DNA of 64,000 bases, from assembly GCF_021278985.1 (NCBI RefSeq), contig NZ_CP082833.1, positions 3,038,001 through 3,102,000 of the forward strand. Reading direction: 5' to 3'. The position numbers and the translations under genes were made by a program. Every line of letters starts with the position of its first letter. The first letter of the stretch is position 1. Below, one piece after another: positions 1 to 8,429 of this stretch. This stretch comes from Citrobacter rodentium NBRC 105723 = DSM 16636 (GTDB lineage: Bacteria; Pseudomonadota; Gammaproteobacteria; Enterobacterales; Enterobacteriaceae). The notes under the pieces are model-generated. The model saw only the letters and a list, made by a program, of their open reading frames with translations. It searched no databases and was not told the DNA's origin.

Positions 1-850
1 CGTGCTGATTGTCTTCGTGGGGATTCTGCTGCTGATGGCCCTGGTGGTGATGCCGGTGGCGTGGCAGCAGGGCATTTACCTGATCCGCGATATGCCCGGT
101 ATGCTGAACAAGCTGTCGGATTTTGCCGCCACCCTGCCGCGTCGTTATCCCGCGTTAATGGACGCCGGCATCATCGACGCTATGGCGGAAAATATGCGCA
201 CGCGCATGCTGACGCTGGGCGATTCGGTGGTGAAATATTCGCTCGCTTCGCTGGTTGGCCTGCTGACGCTGGCGGTTTATCTGGTGCTGGTGCCGCTGAT
301 GGTGTTCTTTCTGCTCAAAGACAAAGAGCAAATGCTGAACGCGGTGCGCCGGGTGCTCCCGCGCAATCGCGGGCTGGCCGGGCAGGTCTGGAAGGAGATG
401 AACCAGCAAATTACCAACTATATTCGCGGGAAAGTGCTGGAGATGGTGGTGGTCGGCGTGGCGACCTGGCTGGGCTTCCTGCTGTTCGGGCTGAACTACT
501 CGCTGCTGCTGGCGGTGCTGGTTGGTTTCTCCGTCTTAATCCCCTATATCGGCGCCTTTGTGGTCACTCTGCCGGTGGTGGGCGTTGCGCTGTTCCAGTT
601 TGGCCTGGGAACGGAGTTCTGGAGCTGTTTTGCGGTCTATCTGATTATTCAGGCGCTGGACGGCAACCTGCTGGTGCCGGTGCTGTTCTCCGAAGCGGTG
701 AACCTGCATCCGCTGGTGATCATTCTCTCCGTCGTGATCTTCGGCGGACTGTGGGGATTCTGGGGCGTTTTCTTCGCTATTCCGCTGGCTACATTGATCA
801 AAGCTGTGGTGCATGCCTGGCCTGACGCGCAGATTGCTGACGAATCATAA
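1..850 (+). CDS. perM: PerM, AI-2E family permease (5' end outside window)
   Basis: C-terminal 282 residues or so of a polytopic inner-membrane protein of the AI-2E/PerM transporter family. The E. coli protein is about 353 residues, so roughly 70 N-terminal residues lie before base 1. Visible are several long hydrophobic segments and the family's C-terminal core, with a GFSVLIPYIGAF stretch and a PLVIILSVVIFGGLWGFWG helix. The frame is open from base 2 and ends at TAA 848-850. The substrate is uncertain even in E. coli. In E. coli K-12 perM borders the hyf hydrogenase operon (recalled, not checked here); in this window the next genes are yjiH-yjiG-iadA. Confidence 0.93.
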   Translation, partial: VLIVFVGILLLMALVVMPVAWQQGIYLIRDMPGMLNKLSDFAATLPRRYPALMDAGIIDAMAENMRTRMLTLGDSVVKYSLASLVGLLTLAVYLVLVPLMVFFLLKDKEQMLNAVRRVLPRNRGLAGQVWKEMNQQITNYIRGKVLEMVVVGVATWLGFLLFGLNYSLLLAVLVGFSVLIPYIGAFVVTLPVVGVALFQFGLGTEFWSCFAVYLIIQALDGNLLVPVLFSEAVNLHPLVIILSVVIFGGLWGFWGVFFAIPLATLIKAVVHAWPDAQIADES

Positions 851-1005
851 GCCGCTTGCCGGCGACAATCCGTCGCCGGATATCATTTTTTCATAGAAAT
901 TTTCTGAATCTGGCGGCGGAAATGTCGTTTTTTTGATTTTTTCTCTTTAACGTGACCCACGTGATGAATTTATGTCACCAAAGGATAAGACCAACAGGAG
1001 AAAAA

Positions 1006-1677
1006 ATGGGTCACAACACGCAACACACAACGCACACGCAGCAAAAGGTTGGATGGGGCGGCTACCTCGCCTTTTTCATTACCATTATCTTTTTTTCAGG
1101 GATGTTTTCTAAATCCACCGAGTGGTGGCGGGTCTTTGATTTCACCGTACTCAACGGGGCGTTTGGTCATATAAGCGCCACGGGAGAAAGCGCGCTGTCG
1201 TTTCGGGGAACCGGCGGGAGCGGGGCGAAGGATGGTTTTCTTTTCGCCCTTGAACTGGCGCCATCGGTGATTTTGTCGCTCGGTATTATCTCCGTGACCG
1301 AAGGGTTAGGCGGATTGCGCGCCGCGCAGCAGCTGATGACGCCGGTCCTGCGCCCGTTGCTTGGGATCCCGGGGATCTGCTCACTGGCGCTGATTGCCAA
1401 CCTGCAAAATACCGATGCCGCGGCGGGGATGACCAAAGAACTGGCCGACGAAGGGATTATTTCTGAACAGGAACGCGCCATTTTCGTCACCTGGCAAACC
1501 AGCGGCAGCGCCTGTATCACCAACTATTTCTCCTCCGGCGCGGCGCTGTTTACCACCATTACCGTGCCGGTGATCACGCCGCTGGCGGTGATTTTAGTCT
1601 TCAAATTTGTGGGGGCGAACCTGCTCAGGCTGTGGATTTCGCAGCTTGAAAACCGCCGCCTGCAGCGGGAGGCGTAA
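1006..1677 (+). CDS. yjiH: YjiH, nucleoside-recognition (Gate) domain membrane protein
   Basis: A 223-residue integral membrane protein resembling E. coli YjiH, which carries a Gate (nucleoside recognition) domain. I chose the ATG at 1006 because AACAGGAG lies just upstream and an earlier ATG at 952 has no ribosome site. The hydrophilic N-terminus is rich in His/Thr/Gln and is followed by a membrane helix around residues 17-36 and further helices, with an NLQNTDAAAGMTKELADEG loop near the middle. The stop at 1677 is one base from the yjiG start, so the two are translationally linked. The YjiH/YjiG pair resembles two halves of a single permease and, from its position before iadA, could move dipeptides or a related solute. 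That role is inference. Confidence 0.85.
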   Translation: MGHNTQHTTHTQQKVGWGGYLAFFITIIFFSGMFSKSTEWWRVFDFTVLNGAFGHISATGESALSFRGTGGSGAKDGFLFALELAPSVILSLGIISVTEGLGGLRAAQQLMTPVLRPLLGIPGICSLALIANLQNTDAAAGMTKELADEGIISEQERAIFVTWQTSGSACITNYFSSGAALFTTITVPVITPLAVILVFKFVGANLLRLWISQLENRRLQREA

Positions 1678-1678
1678 G

Positions 1679-2140
1679 ATGACCGCACAGACAAATAAAA
1701 ATGTGATGGATATGTTTATTGACGGGGCGCGGCGCGGGTTTACCATCGCCACGACCAGTCTGCTTCCTAACGTGGTGATGGCGTTTGTGATTATTCAGGC
1801 GCTTAAAGTGACGGGGCTGTTGGATATTGTTGGCCGCGTATTCGAGCCCGTCATGGCGCTGTGGGGACTGCCGGGCGAGTCGGCGACCGTCCTGCTGGCC
1901 GCGGTAATGAGTATGGGCGGCGGCGTGGGCGTTTGCGCGAGCCTGGTGGTCGCGGGTTCTCTTAGCGGTCACGATGCCACCGTTCTGCTGCCCGCCATCT
2001 ATCTGATGGGCAATCCGGTGCAGAACGTGGGGCGCTGCCTCGGGACGGCGGGGGTACATCCGCGCTATTATCCGCATATTATCGCCGTATGCGTGATTAA
2101 CGCGCTGGTGTCGATATGGGTAATGCAACTTATTGTCTGA
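1679..2140 (+). CDS. yjiG: YjiG, Gate/SpmB-like membrane protein
   Basis: A 153-residue membrane protein, the same length as E. coli YjiG. The ATG at 1679 follows the yjiH stop by one base, with GCAGCGGGAGG as ribosome site inside the yjiH end. It has hydrophobic helices around residues 25-45, a glycine-rich AVMSMGGGVGVCASLVVAG segment and a hydrophobic C-terminus, typical of the SpmB/Gate family. Together with YjiH it probably forms a two-component membrane transporter or gate. iadA follows after 11 bases, so all three genes should be one transcript. Confidence 0.85.
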   Translation: MTAQTNKNVMDMFIDGARRGFTIATTSLLPNVVMAFVIIQALKVTGLLDIVGRVFEPVMALWGLPGESATVLLAAVMSMGGGVGVCASLVVAGSLSGHDATVLLPAIYLMGNPVQNVGRCLGTAGVHPRYYPHIIAVCVINALVSIWVMQLIV

Positions 2141-2151
2141 CAAGGAAGGTT

Positions 2152-3315
2152 ATGAACTGTTCAATTCTCAATCTGACGCTGTTTCAGCGCGGACATGTCT
2201 ATGCGCCGGAGGATCTCGGCGTGCAGGATATTCTGGTCGCCGGCGGTAAAATTGTGGCGATCGCGCCGGCTATCGCCCCCGGCGATTTTCCCGGCTGCCA
2301 ATGTATCGATCTGGAGGGTGCCATTGTCTGCCCCGGCTTTATCGACCAGCATGTCCATCTGATTGGCGGCGGCGGTGAGGCTGGCCCGCATACCCGCACG
2401 CCGGAGGTTCGCTTGTCGCGGCTGGTTGAGGCCGGGATCACCTCGGTGGTTGGGCTACTGGGAACCGATGGCATTACCCGCCATCCGGAGTCGCTGCTGG
2501 CCAAAACCCGCGCTCTGGAAACCGAGGGCATCAGCGCGTGGATGCTCACCGGCGCCTACTCTCTGCCATCGCCGACCATTACCGGCAGCGTGGATCGCGA
2601 CGTGGCGCTGATTGACAAGATCATCGGCGTGAAATGCGCGATTTCGGATCACCGCTCCTCTGCGCCGACGGCCGCCGCGCTGGCGACGATGGCCGCGCAG
2701 TCGCGGGTGGGCGGCCTGTTAGGTCAGAAGGCGGGCATCAGCGTGTTTCACATGGGCAACAGCCTGCGTATGCTCGAGCCGCTGTATGAGATCCTCGCCA
2801 GCGCCGACGTGCCGATCACGAAGCTTCTGCCAACCCATGTCAACCGCGCAGAGCCGCTGTTCCATGCAGCGCTGGAATACGCACGTGAAGGCGGCTACAT
2901 CGACATAACCAGCAGTATTGATGAGCCGGTCGATCCCGCAACGGCGATTATCACCGCCTTGCAGAATGACGTTCCGCTGTCGCGTATCACCCTGAGCTCA
3001 GACGGTAACGGCAGCCAGCCGGAATTTGATGAGCACGGCAACCTCATCGGCATTGGCGTGGCGGGATTTGATTCGCTGGCGCAAACCCTGCGTCGGTTAG
3101 TCAATCACCACCAGCTGCCGCTGGCGGAGGCGCTGTGCCCGCTGACGCGTACGGTGGCGGAGTTCCTTGGTCTGGAACAGAAAGGCCGCTTAGCCGTCGG
3201 ATGCGATGCCGACATTCTGGTGCTGAACGAGGCGCTGGAGGTCAATCACCTGTGGGCGAAAGGCAAAGCGATGGTACGTGACAAGAGAGCGTGCGTGAAA
3301 GGCACCTTCGAGTAA
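2152..3315 (+). CDS. iadA: Isoaspartyl dipeptidase
   Basis: A 387-residue amidohydrolase that hydrolyses beta-aspartyl (isoaspartyl) dipeptides, limiting build-up of damaged peptides; E. coli IadA is 390 residues. Binuclear zinc ligands can be followed: HVH at residues 67 and 69, the presumed carbamylated lysine at 161 (GVKCAISDH), His200 (FHMGN), His229 (PTHVNR) and catalytic Asp284 (SSDGNG). The ATG at 2152 has AAGGAAGG upstream. As in E. coli, it is the last gene of a yjiH-yjiG-iadA unit, but E. coli keeps that unit at another map position (established knowledge), so the cluster is relocated here or was lost differently in relatives. Confidence 0.93.
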   Translation: MNCSILNLTLFQRGHVYAPEDLGVQDILVAGGKIVAIAPAIAPGDFPGCQCIDLEGAIVCPGFIDQHVHLIGGGGEAGPHTRTPEVRLSRLVEAGITSVVGLLGTDGITRHPESLLAKTRALETEGISAWMLTGAYSLPSPTITGSVDRDVALIDKIIGVKCAISDHRSSAPTAAALATMAAQSRVGGLLGQKAGISVFHMGNSLRMLEPLYEILASADVPITKLLPTHVNRAEPLFHAALEYAREGGYIDITSSIDEPVDPATAIITALQNDVPLSRITLSSDGNGSQPEFDEHGNLIGIGVAGFDSLAQTLRRLVNHHQLPLAEALCPLTRTVAEFLGLEQKGRLAVGCDADILVLNEALEVNHLWAKGKAMVRDKRACVKGTFE

Positions 3316-3381
3316 GGCGCTGCGATCCGGCCTACAACCTGGCAGGGGGTAGGCCGGATAAGGCGAAGCCGCCATCCGGCA
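3316..3381. repeat. REP pair (BIME) between iadA and bcp
   Basis: Two oppositely oriented REP-type motifs: ATCCGGCCTAC, and GTAGGCCGGATAAGGCG followed by GCCATCCGGCA. They lie between convergent genes and can fold into hairpins, so they may protect both 3' ends. Confidence 0.85.
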
Positions 3382-3398
3382 GAATCATCAACGGAAGA

Positions 3399-3869
3399 TC
3401 AGGCGTTTTCTTTCAGCCAGTTCAGCACCACGTCGTGGTGATTGCTGGTTTTGAAGTCGTCGAAAACGTGTTCAACCTTACCGTCTGCGTCAATCAGGAA
3501 GCTGATGCGGTGAATGCCGTCATAGGTTTTCCCCATAAAGGATTTCTCGCCCCAGACGCCAAACTGCTCGCAGACCTGGTGATCTTCATCGGACAGCAGG
3601 GTAAAGTTCAGTAGCTCTTTTTCGGCAAAACGGGACAGTTTTTCAGGCTTGTCGGTGCTGATGCCCAGCACGTCCACGCCCGCTTTTTTCAACTCATCCA
3701 TGTTATCGCGTAGGCCGCAGGCCTGAACGGTACAGCCCGGCGTCATGGCTTTCGGATAGAAATAGACCAGAACACGCTGTCCCTGGAAGTCGGTCAAATT
3801 TACTTGTTCTCCGTCTTGATCCGGCAAGCTAAATTTCGGTGCGATGTCACCGGCTTTCAGTGGATTCAT
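3399..3869 (-). CDS. bcp: Thioredoxin-dependent thiol peroxidase Bcp (PrxQ)
   Basis: A 156-residue cytoplasmic peroxiredoxin that reduces H2O2 and organic hydroperoxides with thioredoxin. The peroxidatic Cys46 lies in TPGCTVQAC and the resolving Cys51 is five residues on, the PrxQ arrangement; the PxxxTPGC active site is intact. It follows gcvR, with its ATG sharing one base with the gcvR TAA stop (TAATG), so translation is probably coupled. Length and sequence agree with E. coli Bcp. Confidence 0.97.
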   Translation of the reverse strand: MNPLKAGDIAPKFSLPDQDGEQVNLTDFQGQRVLVYFYPKAMTPGCTVQACGLRDNMDELKKAGVDVLGISTDKPEKLSRFAEKELLNFTLLSDEDHQVCEQFGVWGEKSFMGKTYDGIHRISFLIDADGKVEHVFDDFKTSNHHDVVLNWLKENA

Positions 3870-4441
3870 TACTTAACTCCATCCTGTTCATCATGTTGTG
3901 AATAATTAACAACGTTAATACTGCCTTGCGCATTGAGTTCTGTACATAGTGCTTTAAAGGCCTGCTCGATATTTTCCGCATCGTGCGATGCCGGACTGTG
4001 CGCCGTAATCTGGATGTACAGCTGCGCAGGCTTTTCATCTTCAGCCGGTTGCGTACGCGAAACCAGCTCCGCGATGTTCATCTGATGGCTGTCGAACAGG
4101 GCGGTGAAACGCTCAATCAGGTGAGGAGAATCCGGCACGTCGACCTGAACCCATACCGTTGCCGGCATCGGCGGGCGCGGATGGGCGCTGGTACGCTTCA
4201 TGACAATCAGTAAATCCAGCTCTGCGCCTTTCAGCGGTAGCGTCGATTCGATCAGGGTGATGGCATTCCAGCTGCCGGAAAGCAGCATGATAAACGTAAA
4301 CTCATCTCCCAGCATGGCCAGTCGGCTGTCTTCAATGTTACAGCCGCAGCTGCTGACATGGCGGGTGATGGTGTTCACAATTCCCGGGCGATCGGCACCC
4401 AGCGCAGTAATAACCAGATAATGTTGCGATGAAGGTGTCAA
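3869..4441 (-). CDS. gcvR: Glycine cleavage system regulator GcvR (TTG start)
   Basis: A 190-residue regulator with two ACT-like domains (about 5-80 and 90-175). It antagonises the activator GcvA so that the gcvTHP operon is repressed when glycine is low. I place the start at TTG 4441-4439: it has AGGAAGAACAGG just upstream, gives the same length as E. coli GcvR, and the protein resembles that family from this point on (SSQHYLVITALGADRPG). The upstream in-frame codons to 4504 look like leader sequence. Divergent from dapA; forms a unit with bcp. Confidence 0.93.
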   Translation of the reverse strand: MTPSSQHYLVITALGADRPGIVNTITRHVSSCGCNIEDSRLAMLGDEFTFIMLLSGSWNAITLIESTLPLKGAELDLLIVMKRTSAHPRPPMPATVWVQVDVPDSPHLIERFTALFDSHQMNIAELVSRTQPAEDEKPAQLYIQITAHSPASHDAENIEQAFKALCTELNAQGSINVVNYSQHDEQDGVK

Positions 4442-4526
4442 ACCTGTTCTTCCTTTGATGGGTGGGGTAATCATAAGGAAAGCATAAAAAAAACCGCCGT
4501 ACAACAGCCAGAAGGGCTCTGGTCAC

Positions 4527-4556
4527 TTGCTTTTATTGCCATACCAAACGTACCAT
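4527..4556 (+). promoter_or_regulatory. Candidate dapA promoter
   Basis: TTGCTT at 4527-4532 and TACCAT at 4551-4556, separated by 18 bases, form a sigma-70-like promoter 30 bases before the dapA start. The match is moderate. Confidence 0.4.
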
Positions 4557-4586
4557 TGAGACACTTGTTTGCACAGAGGATGGCTC

Positions 4587-5465
4587 ATGTTCACGGGAAG
4601 TATTGTCGCGCTTGTAACGCCGATGGATGAGAAAGGTAATGTCTGCCGGTCAAGCCTGAAAAAACTGATTGATTATCATGTCGCCAGCGGCACCTCGGCG
4701 ATCGTTTCTGTGGGGACCACCGGCGAGTCAGCCACCTTAAGTCATGATGAGCATGGCGACGTGGTGATGATGACGCTGGAACTGGCCGATGGGCGTATTC
4801 CGGTGATCGCCGGAACGGGCGCGAACGCGACCGCGGAAGCCATTAGCCTGACGCAGCGTTTTAATGACAGCGGTATTGTCGGCTGCCTGACGGTGACGCC
4901 TTACTACAACCGTCCGACCCAGGAAGGGCTGTTCCAGCATTTCAAAGCCATCGCGGAACATACTGACCTGCCGCAAATTCTGTATAATGTGCCGTCCCGT
5001 ACCGGTTGCGATATGCTGCCGGAAACCGTAGGCCGTCTGGCGGAACTGAAAAATATTGTCGCAATTAAAGAGGCGACAGGGAACTTAAGTCGGGTTCATC
5101 AGATCAAAGAGCTGGTTTCAGACGATTTTCTGCTGCTCAGCGGCGATGACGCCACCACGATGGATTTTATGCAGTTGGGCGGGCACGGGGTGATCTCCGT
5201 GACGGCTAACGTCGCGGCGCGCGAGATGGCTGAGATGTGCAAACTGGCGGCGGAAGGGCGTTTTGCCGAGGCGCGGGTCATTAACCAGCGTCTGATGCCG
5301 TTACACAACAAACTGTTTGTCGAACCCAACCCTATCCCGGTGAAATGGGCATGTAAGGCGTTGGGCCTTGTGGCGACCGATACGCTGCGTCTGCCGATGA
5401 CGCCGATCACCGACGGTGGTCGTGAAATTGTCAAAGCGGCGCTTAAGCATGCCGGTTTGCTGTAA
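4587..5465 (+). CDS. dapA: 4-hydroxy-tetrahydrodipicolinate synthase
   Basis: A 292-residue class I aldolase that condenses pyruvate with aspartate semialdehyde, the first committed step of diaminopimelate and lysine synthesis. Schiff-base Lys161 (IVAIKEATG), Tyr133 (ILYNVPSRTG) and the GTTGESAT loop with Thr44/Thr45 are present. The ATG at 4587 (MFTGSIVAL) matches the E. coli start; the in-frame ATG at 4569 would add six residues not seen in the family. bamC begins 17 bases after the stop, as the dapA-bamC (dapA-nlpB) operon of relatives. Confidence 0.98.
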   Translation: MFTGSIVALVTPMDEKGNVCRSSLKKLIDYHVASGTSAIVSVGTTGESATLSHDEHGDVVMMTLELADGRIPVIAGTGANATAEAISLTQRFNDSGIVGCLTVTPYYNRPTQEGLFQHFKAIAEHTDLPQILYNVPSRTGCDMLPETVGRLAELKNIVAIKEATGNLSRVHQIKELVSDDFLLLSGDDATTMDFMQLGGHGVISVTANVAAREMAEMCKLAAEGRFAEARVINQRLMPLHNKLFVEPNPIPVKWACKALGLVATDTLRLPMTPITDGGREIVKAALKHAGLL

Positions 5466-5481
5466 AGTTTAGGGAGATTTG

Positions 5482-6516
5482 ATGGCTTACTCAGTACAAA
5501 AGTCGCGCCTGTTCAGGGTTGCGGGTGTTTCGCTCGTTCTGCTGCTCGCGGCCTGTAATTCCGACTCGCGCTATAAGCGCCAGGTGAGCGGTGATGAATC
5601 CTATCTGGATGCCGCGCCGCTGGCTGAACTCCATGCGCCAGCGGGAATGATCCTGCCGGTGACCACGAGCGATTATAACATCCCGGTGACCAACGGCAGC
5701 GGCGCTGTCGGTAAAGCGCTGGACATTCGCCCGCCTGCGCAGCCGCTGGCGCTGGTCAGCGGAGCGCGTACCCAGTTTGCCGGGGATACCGCCACGCTGC
5801 TGGTGGAGAACGGACGCGGCAACACGCTGTGGCCGCAGGTAGTCAGCGTGATTCAGTCAAAAAACTACACGATTGAAAAGCGCGATGACGCCAGCCAGAC
5901 CCTGACGACCGACTGGGTTGAGTGGAACCGTCTTGACGAAGACCAGCAGTATCGCGGTCGTTATCAAATCTCGGTGAAACCGCAGGGCTATCAGCAGGCG
6001 GTGATGGTGAAGCTTATCAATCTGGAGCAGGCGGGCAAGCCTGTGGCGGATGCCGCTTCACTGCAACGCTACAGCGCGGAGATGATGAACGTCATCTCGG
6101 CCGGACTGGATAAGAACGCGACCGACGCCGCAAATGCCGCGCAGAACCGTTCCGCTATGACGATGGACGTGCAGAGCGCCGCCGATGAAACCGGCCTGCC
6201 GATGCTGGTGGTGCGCGGTCCGTTCAACGTGGTGTGGCAGCGACTGCCCGCGGCGCTGGAGAAAGCCGGTATGAAGGTTACCGACAGCACCCGTTCGCAG
6301 GGCAGCATGGCGGTGACCTATAAGCCGCTGTCGGATAGCGAATGGCGCGAACTGGGCGCAAGCGATCCGGGCCTTGCCTCCGGCGATTATAAATTGCAGG
6401 TTGGCGACTTAGACAACCGCAGCAGCATGCAGTTTATCGATCCGAAGGGGCATACCCTGACGCAAAGCCAGAACGACGCGCTGGTTGCCGTTTTTCAGGC
6501 CGCGTTTAGCAAGTAA
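5482..6516 (+). CDS. bamC: Outer membrane assembly lipoprotein BamC
   Basis: A 344-residue lipoprotein of the BAM complex (BamA-E), which inserts beta-barrel proteins into the outer membrane. The signal sequence ends in the lipobox LAAC with Cys25 as the acylated residue. It is followed by the long unstructured BamD-binding segment (about 26-95) and two helix-grip domains (about 100-215 and 225-344). The ATG at 5482 has AGGGAG upstream. Cotranscribed with dapA; a strong hairpin follows the stop. Confidence 0.97.
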   Translation: MAYSVQKSRLFRVAGVSLVLLLAACNSDSRYKRQVSGDESYLDAAPLAELHAPAGMILPVTTSDYNIPVTNGSGAVGKALDIRPPAQPLALVSGARTQFAGDTATLLVENGRGNTLWPQVVSVIQSKNYTIEKRDDASQTLTTDWVEWNRLDEDQQYRGRYQISVKPQGYQQAVMVKLINLEQAGKPVADAASLQRYSAEMMNVISAGLDKNATDAANAAQNRSAMTMDVQSAADETGLPMLVVRGPFNVVWQRLPAALEKAGMKVTDSTRSQGSMAVTYKPLSDSEWRELGASDPGLASGDYKLQVGDLDNRSSMQFIDPKGHTLTQSQNDALVAVFQAAFSK

Positions 6517-6521
6517 AAAAC

Positions 6522-6548
6522 AGGGCTGGAGAAATCCGGCCCTTTTTT
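6522..6548 (+). terminator. Rho-independent terminator after bamC
   Basis: A 9-bp stem AGGGCTGGA/TCCGGCCCT (one G-U pair) with a GAAA loop is followed at once by a T run, six bases after the bamC stop. Confidence 0.85.
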
Positions 6549-6552
6549 CTGA

Positions 6553-6574
6553 TATGATACGCAAACGTGTGCGT
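6553..6574 (+). promoter_or_regulatory. purC promoter -10 and PurR operator
   Basis: ACGCAAACGTGTGCGT at 6559-6574 is an excellent match to the PurR consensus (ACGCAAACGTTTTCGT), directly after a -10 element TATGAT at 6553-6558. Repression of purC by PurR with hypoxanthine or guanine is established in E. coli; the arrangement here matches it. No good -35 is visible. Confidence 0.8.
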
Positions 6575-6614
6575 CTGCAGAAAAACGCCATTTTTACCGT
6601 TAATTCACACTCAG

Positions 6615-6652
6615 AGCGTAGGCCGGACAAGGCAACGCCGCCATCCGGCGAG
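6615..6652. repeat. Single REP element in the purC leader
   Basis: GTAGGCCGGACAAGGC and GCCATCCGGCG form a REP palindrome between the PurR operator and purC. It is bordered by a 20-base direct repeat (6591-6610 and 6672-6691). Confidence 0.85.
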
Positions 6653-6706
6653 AAAGTGTGTGGTAAATGAATTTTTATCGTTAATTCACACCCAGGAGTA
6701 TTGAAG

Positions 6707-7420
6707 ATGCAAAAGCAAGCTGAGTTGTATCGTGGTAAAGCGAAAACCGTATACAGCACGGAAAACCCGGACCTGTTGGTGCTCGAATTCCGCAATGATA
6801 CGTCAGCAGGAGACGGCGCGCGCATTGAGCAGTTTGATCGCAAAGGCATGGTGAACAACAAGTTCAACCACTTCATCATGAGCAAACTGGCCGAGGCGGG
6901 TATTCCGACACAAATGGAACGACTGCTTTCGGATACCGAATGCCTGGTGAAAAAGCTGGATATGGTGCCGGTTGAATGCGTGGTGCGTAACCGTGCGGCG
7001 GGCTCGCTGGTCAAACGCCTGGGTATTGAAGAGGGAATCGAACTGAATCCGCCGCTGTTCGATCTGTTCCTGAAAAACGATGCGATGCACGATCCGATGG
7101 TCAATGACTCTTACTGCGAGACTTTTGGCTGGGTCAGCAAAGAGAACCTGGCGCGCATGAAAGAGCTGACTTACAAGGCCAACGACGTGCTGAAGAAGCT
7201 GTTCGATGACGCGGGGCTCATCCTCGTCGACTTCAAACTGGAGTTTGGTCTGTATAAAGGCGAAGTGGTGCTTGGCGACGAATTCTCCCCGGACGGTAGC
7301 CGTCTGTGGGATAAAGAAACCCTCGACAAAATGGACAAAGACCGTTTCCGTCAGAGCCTGGGCGGCCTGATCGAAGCCTATGAGACCGTTGCGCGTCGTC
7401 TGGGTGTGAATCTCGACTAA
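6707..7420 (+). CDS. purC: SAICAR synthetase
   Basis: A 237-residue phosphoribosylaminoimidazole-succinocarboxamide synthase, purine pathway, joining CAIR and aspartate with ATP. Characteristic segments are LYRGKAKTVY at the N-terminus, VVRNRAAGSL near residue 95 and the LVDFKLEFG active-site strand near 175. The ATG at 6707 gives the E. coli length; the in-frame TTG two codons earlier is part of the leader. A PurR operator lies upstream and a GC hairpin downstream. Confidence 0.98.
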   Translation: MQKQAELYRGKAKTVYSTENPDLLVLEFRNDTSAGDGARIEQFDRKGMVNNKFNHFIMSKLAEAGIPTQMERLLSDTECLVKKLDMVPVECVVRNRAAGSLVKRLGIEEGIELNPPLFDLFLKNDAMHDPMVNDSYCETFGWVSKENLARMKELTYKANDVLKKLFDDAGLILVDFKLEFGLYKGEVVLGDEFSPDGSRLWDKETLDKMDKDRFRQSLGGLIEAYETVARRLGVNLD

Positions 7421-7428
7421 CGTTCCCT

Positions 7429-7456
7429 TCGGGCCGGTATATCCTTTCCGGCCCGC
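7429..7456 (+). terminator. Hairpin after purC
   Basis: CGGGCCGG and CCGGCCCG form an 8-bp stem nine bases after the purC stop. The sequence after it is CTTCCTG rather than a T run, so it may stabilise the 3' end more than terminate. Confidence 0.5.
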
Positions 7457-7548
7457 TTCCTGCACGTCGATTGCGTTTTTCCTGTGGTAATCCTGCGCTG
7501 AACCGCCTACGATCATTATCATAATGACTACAGAGAGTTGAGGTGTTT

Positions 7549-8415
7549 ATGCGCTGGCAAGGGCGTCGTGAAAGTGACAATGTGGAAGACAGGCGTAGCC
7601 GTTCGGGCGGCGGTCCCTCTTTTGGCGGTCCGGGCTTTCGTCTGCCGAGCGGAAAGGGCGGGCTGATACTGCTTATCGTCGTACTGGTCGCGGGCTACTA
7701 TGGTGTCGACCTTACCGGTCTGATGAACGGACAACCGGTTTCGCAGCAGCAGGCTTCGCGTTCGATTAGCCCGAACGAAGATGAAGCGGCAAAATTTACC
7801 TCAGTCATTCTGGCAACCACAGAAGATACCTGGGGACAGCAGTTTGAAAAAATGGGGCGCACCTATCAACAGCCGAAGCTGGTGATGTATCGCGGGGCGA
7901 CGCGTACCGGATGCGGAACGGGGCAGTCCGTCATGGGGCCGTTTTATTGCCCTGCGGACGGAACGGTGTATATCGATCTCTCCTTCTACGATGAGATGAA
8001 AAACAAGCTCGGCGCAGGCGGCGATTTTGCTCAGGGTTACGTCATTGCCCATGAAGTGGGCCACCATGTGCAGAAGCTGTTGGGGATAGAGCCAAAAGTT
8101 CGCCAGCTGCAGCAGAACGCCTCGCAGACGGAAGTTAACCACCTCTCAGTACGGATGGAGCTGCAGGCCGACTGCTTTGCCGGCGTGTGGGGACACAGTA
8201 TGCAGCAGCAGGGCGTACTGGACGTGGGCGATCTTGAAGAGGCGCTGAACGCCGCCGAGGCCATCGGCGACGATCGCCTCCAGCAGCAAAGCCAGGGACG
8301 GGTGGTGCCGGACAGCTTTACCCACGGCACCTCCGAACAGCGCTACAGCTGGTTTAAACGCGGTTTCGACAGCGGCGATCCGGCGCAGTGTAATACCTTC
8401 GGCAAAGGTTTTTAA
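7549..8415 (+). CDS. ypfJ: YpfJ, predicted membrane-anchored zinc metallopeptidase
   Basis: A 288-residue protein of the YpfJ/neutral zinc metallopeptidase family. The N-terminus is charged (MRWQGRRESDNVEDRR), followed by one membrane helix at about 38-55 and a large domain that should face the periplasm. The zinc motif HEVGHH is at residues 168-173, and the ELQADCFAGVW segment downstream carries the likely third ligand. The ATG at 7549 was chosen over the GTG at 7543 because it gives the conserved family N-terminus. The physiological substrate is not known. tmcA follows 14 bases later, suggesting cotranscription. Confidence 0.92.
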   Translation: MRWQGRRESDNVEDRRSRSGGGPSFGGPGFRLPSGKGGLILLIVVLVAGYYGVDLTGLMNGQPVSQQQASRSISPNEDEAAKFTSVILATTEDTWGQQFEKMGRTYQQPKLVMYRGATRTGCGTGQSVMGPFYCPADGTVYIDLSFYDEMKNKLGAGGDFAQGYVIAHEVGHHVQKLLGIEPKVRQLQQNASQTEVNHLSVRMELQADCFAGVWGHSMQQQGVLDVGDLEEALNAAEAIGDDRLQQQSQGRVVPDSFTHGTSEQRYSWFKRGFDSGDPAQCNTFGKGF

Positions 8416-8429
8416 GTTCTGAGGCAGGG

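Noticed and set aside
6409..7104. 231-residue open frame against bamC end and purC
   Set aside because: It crosses a terminator, the PurR operator and a REP, and overlaps two sure genes; a shadow.
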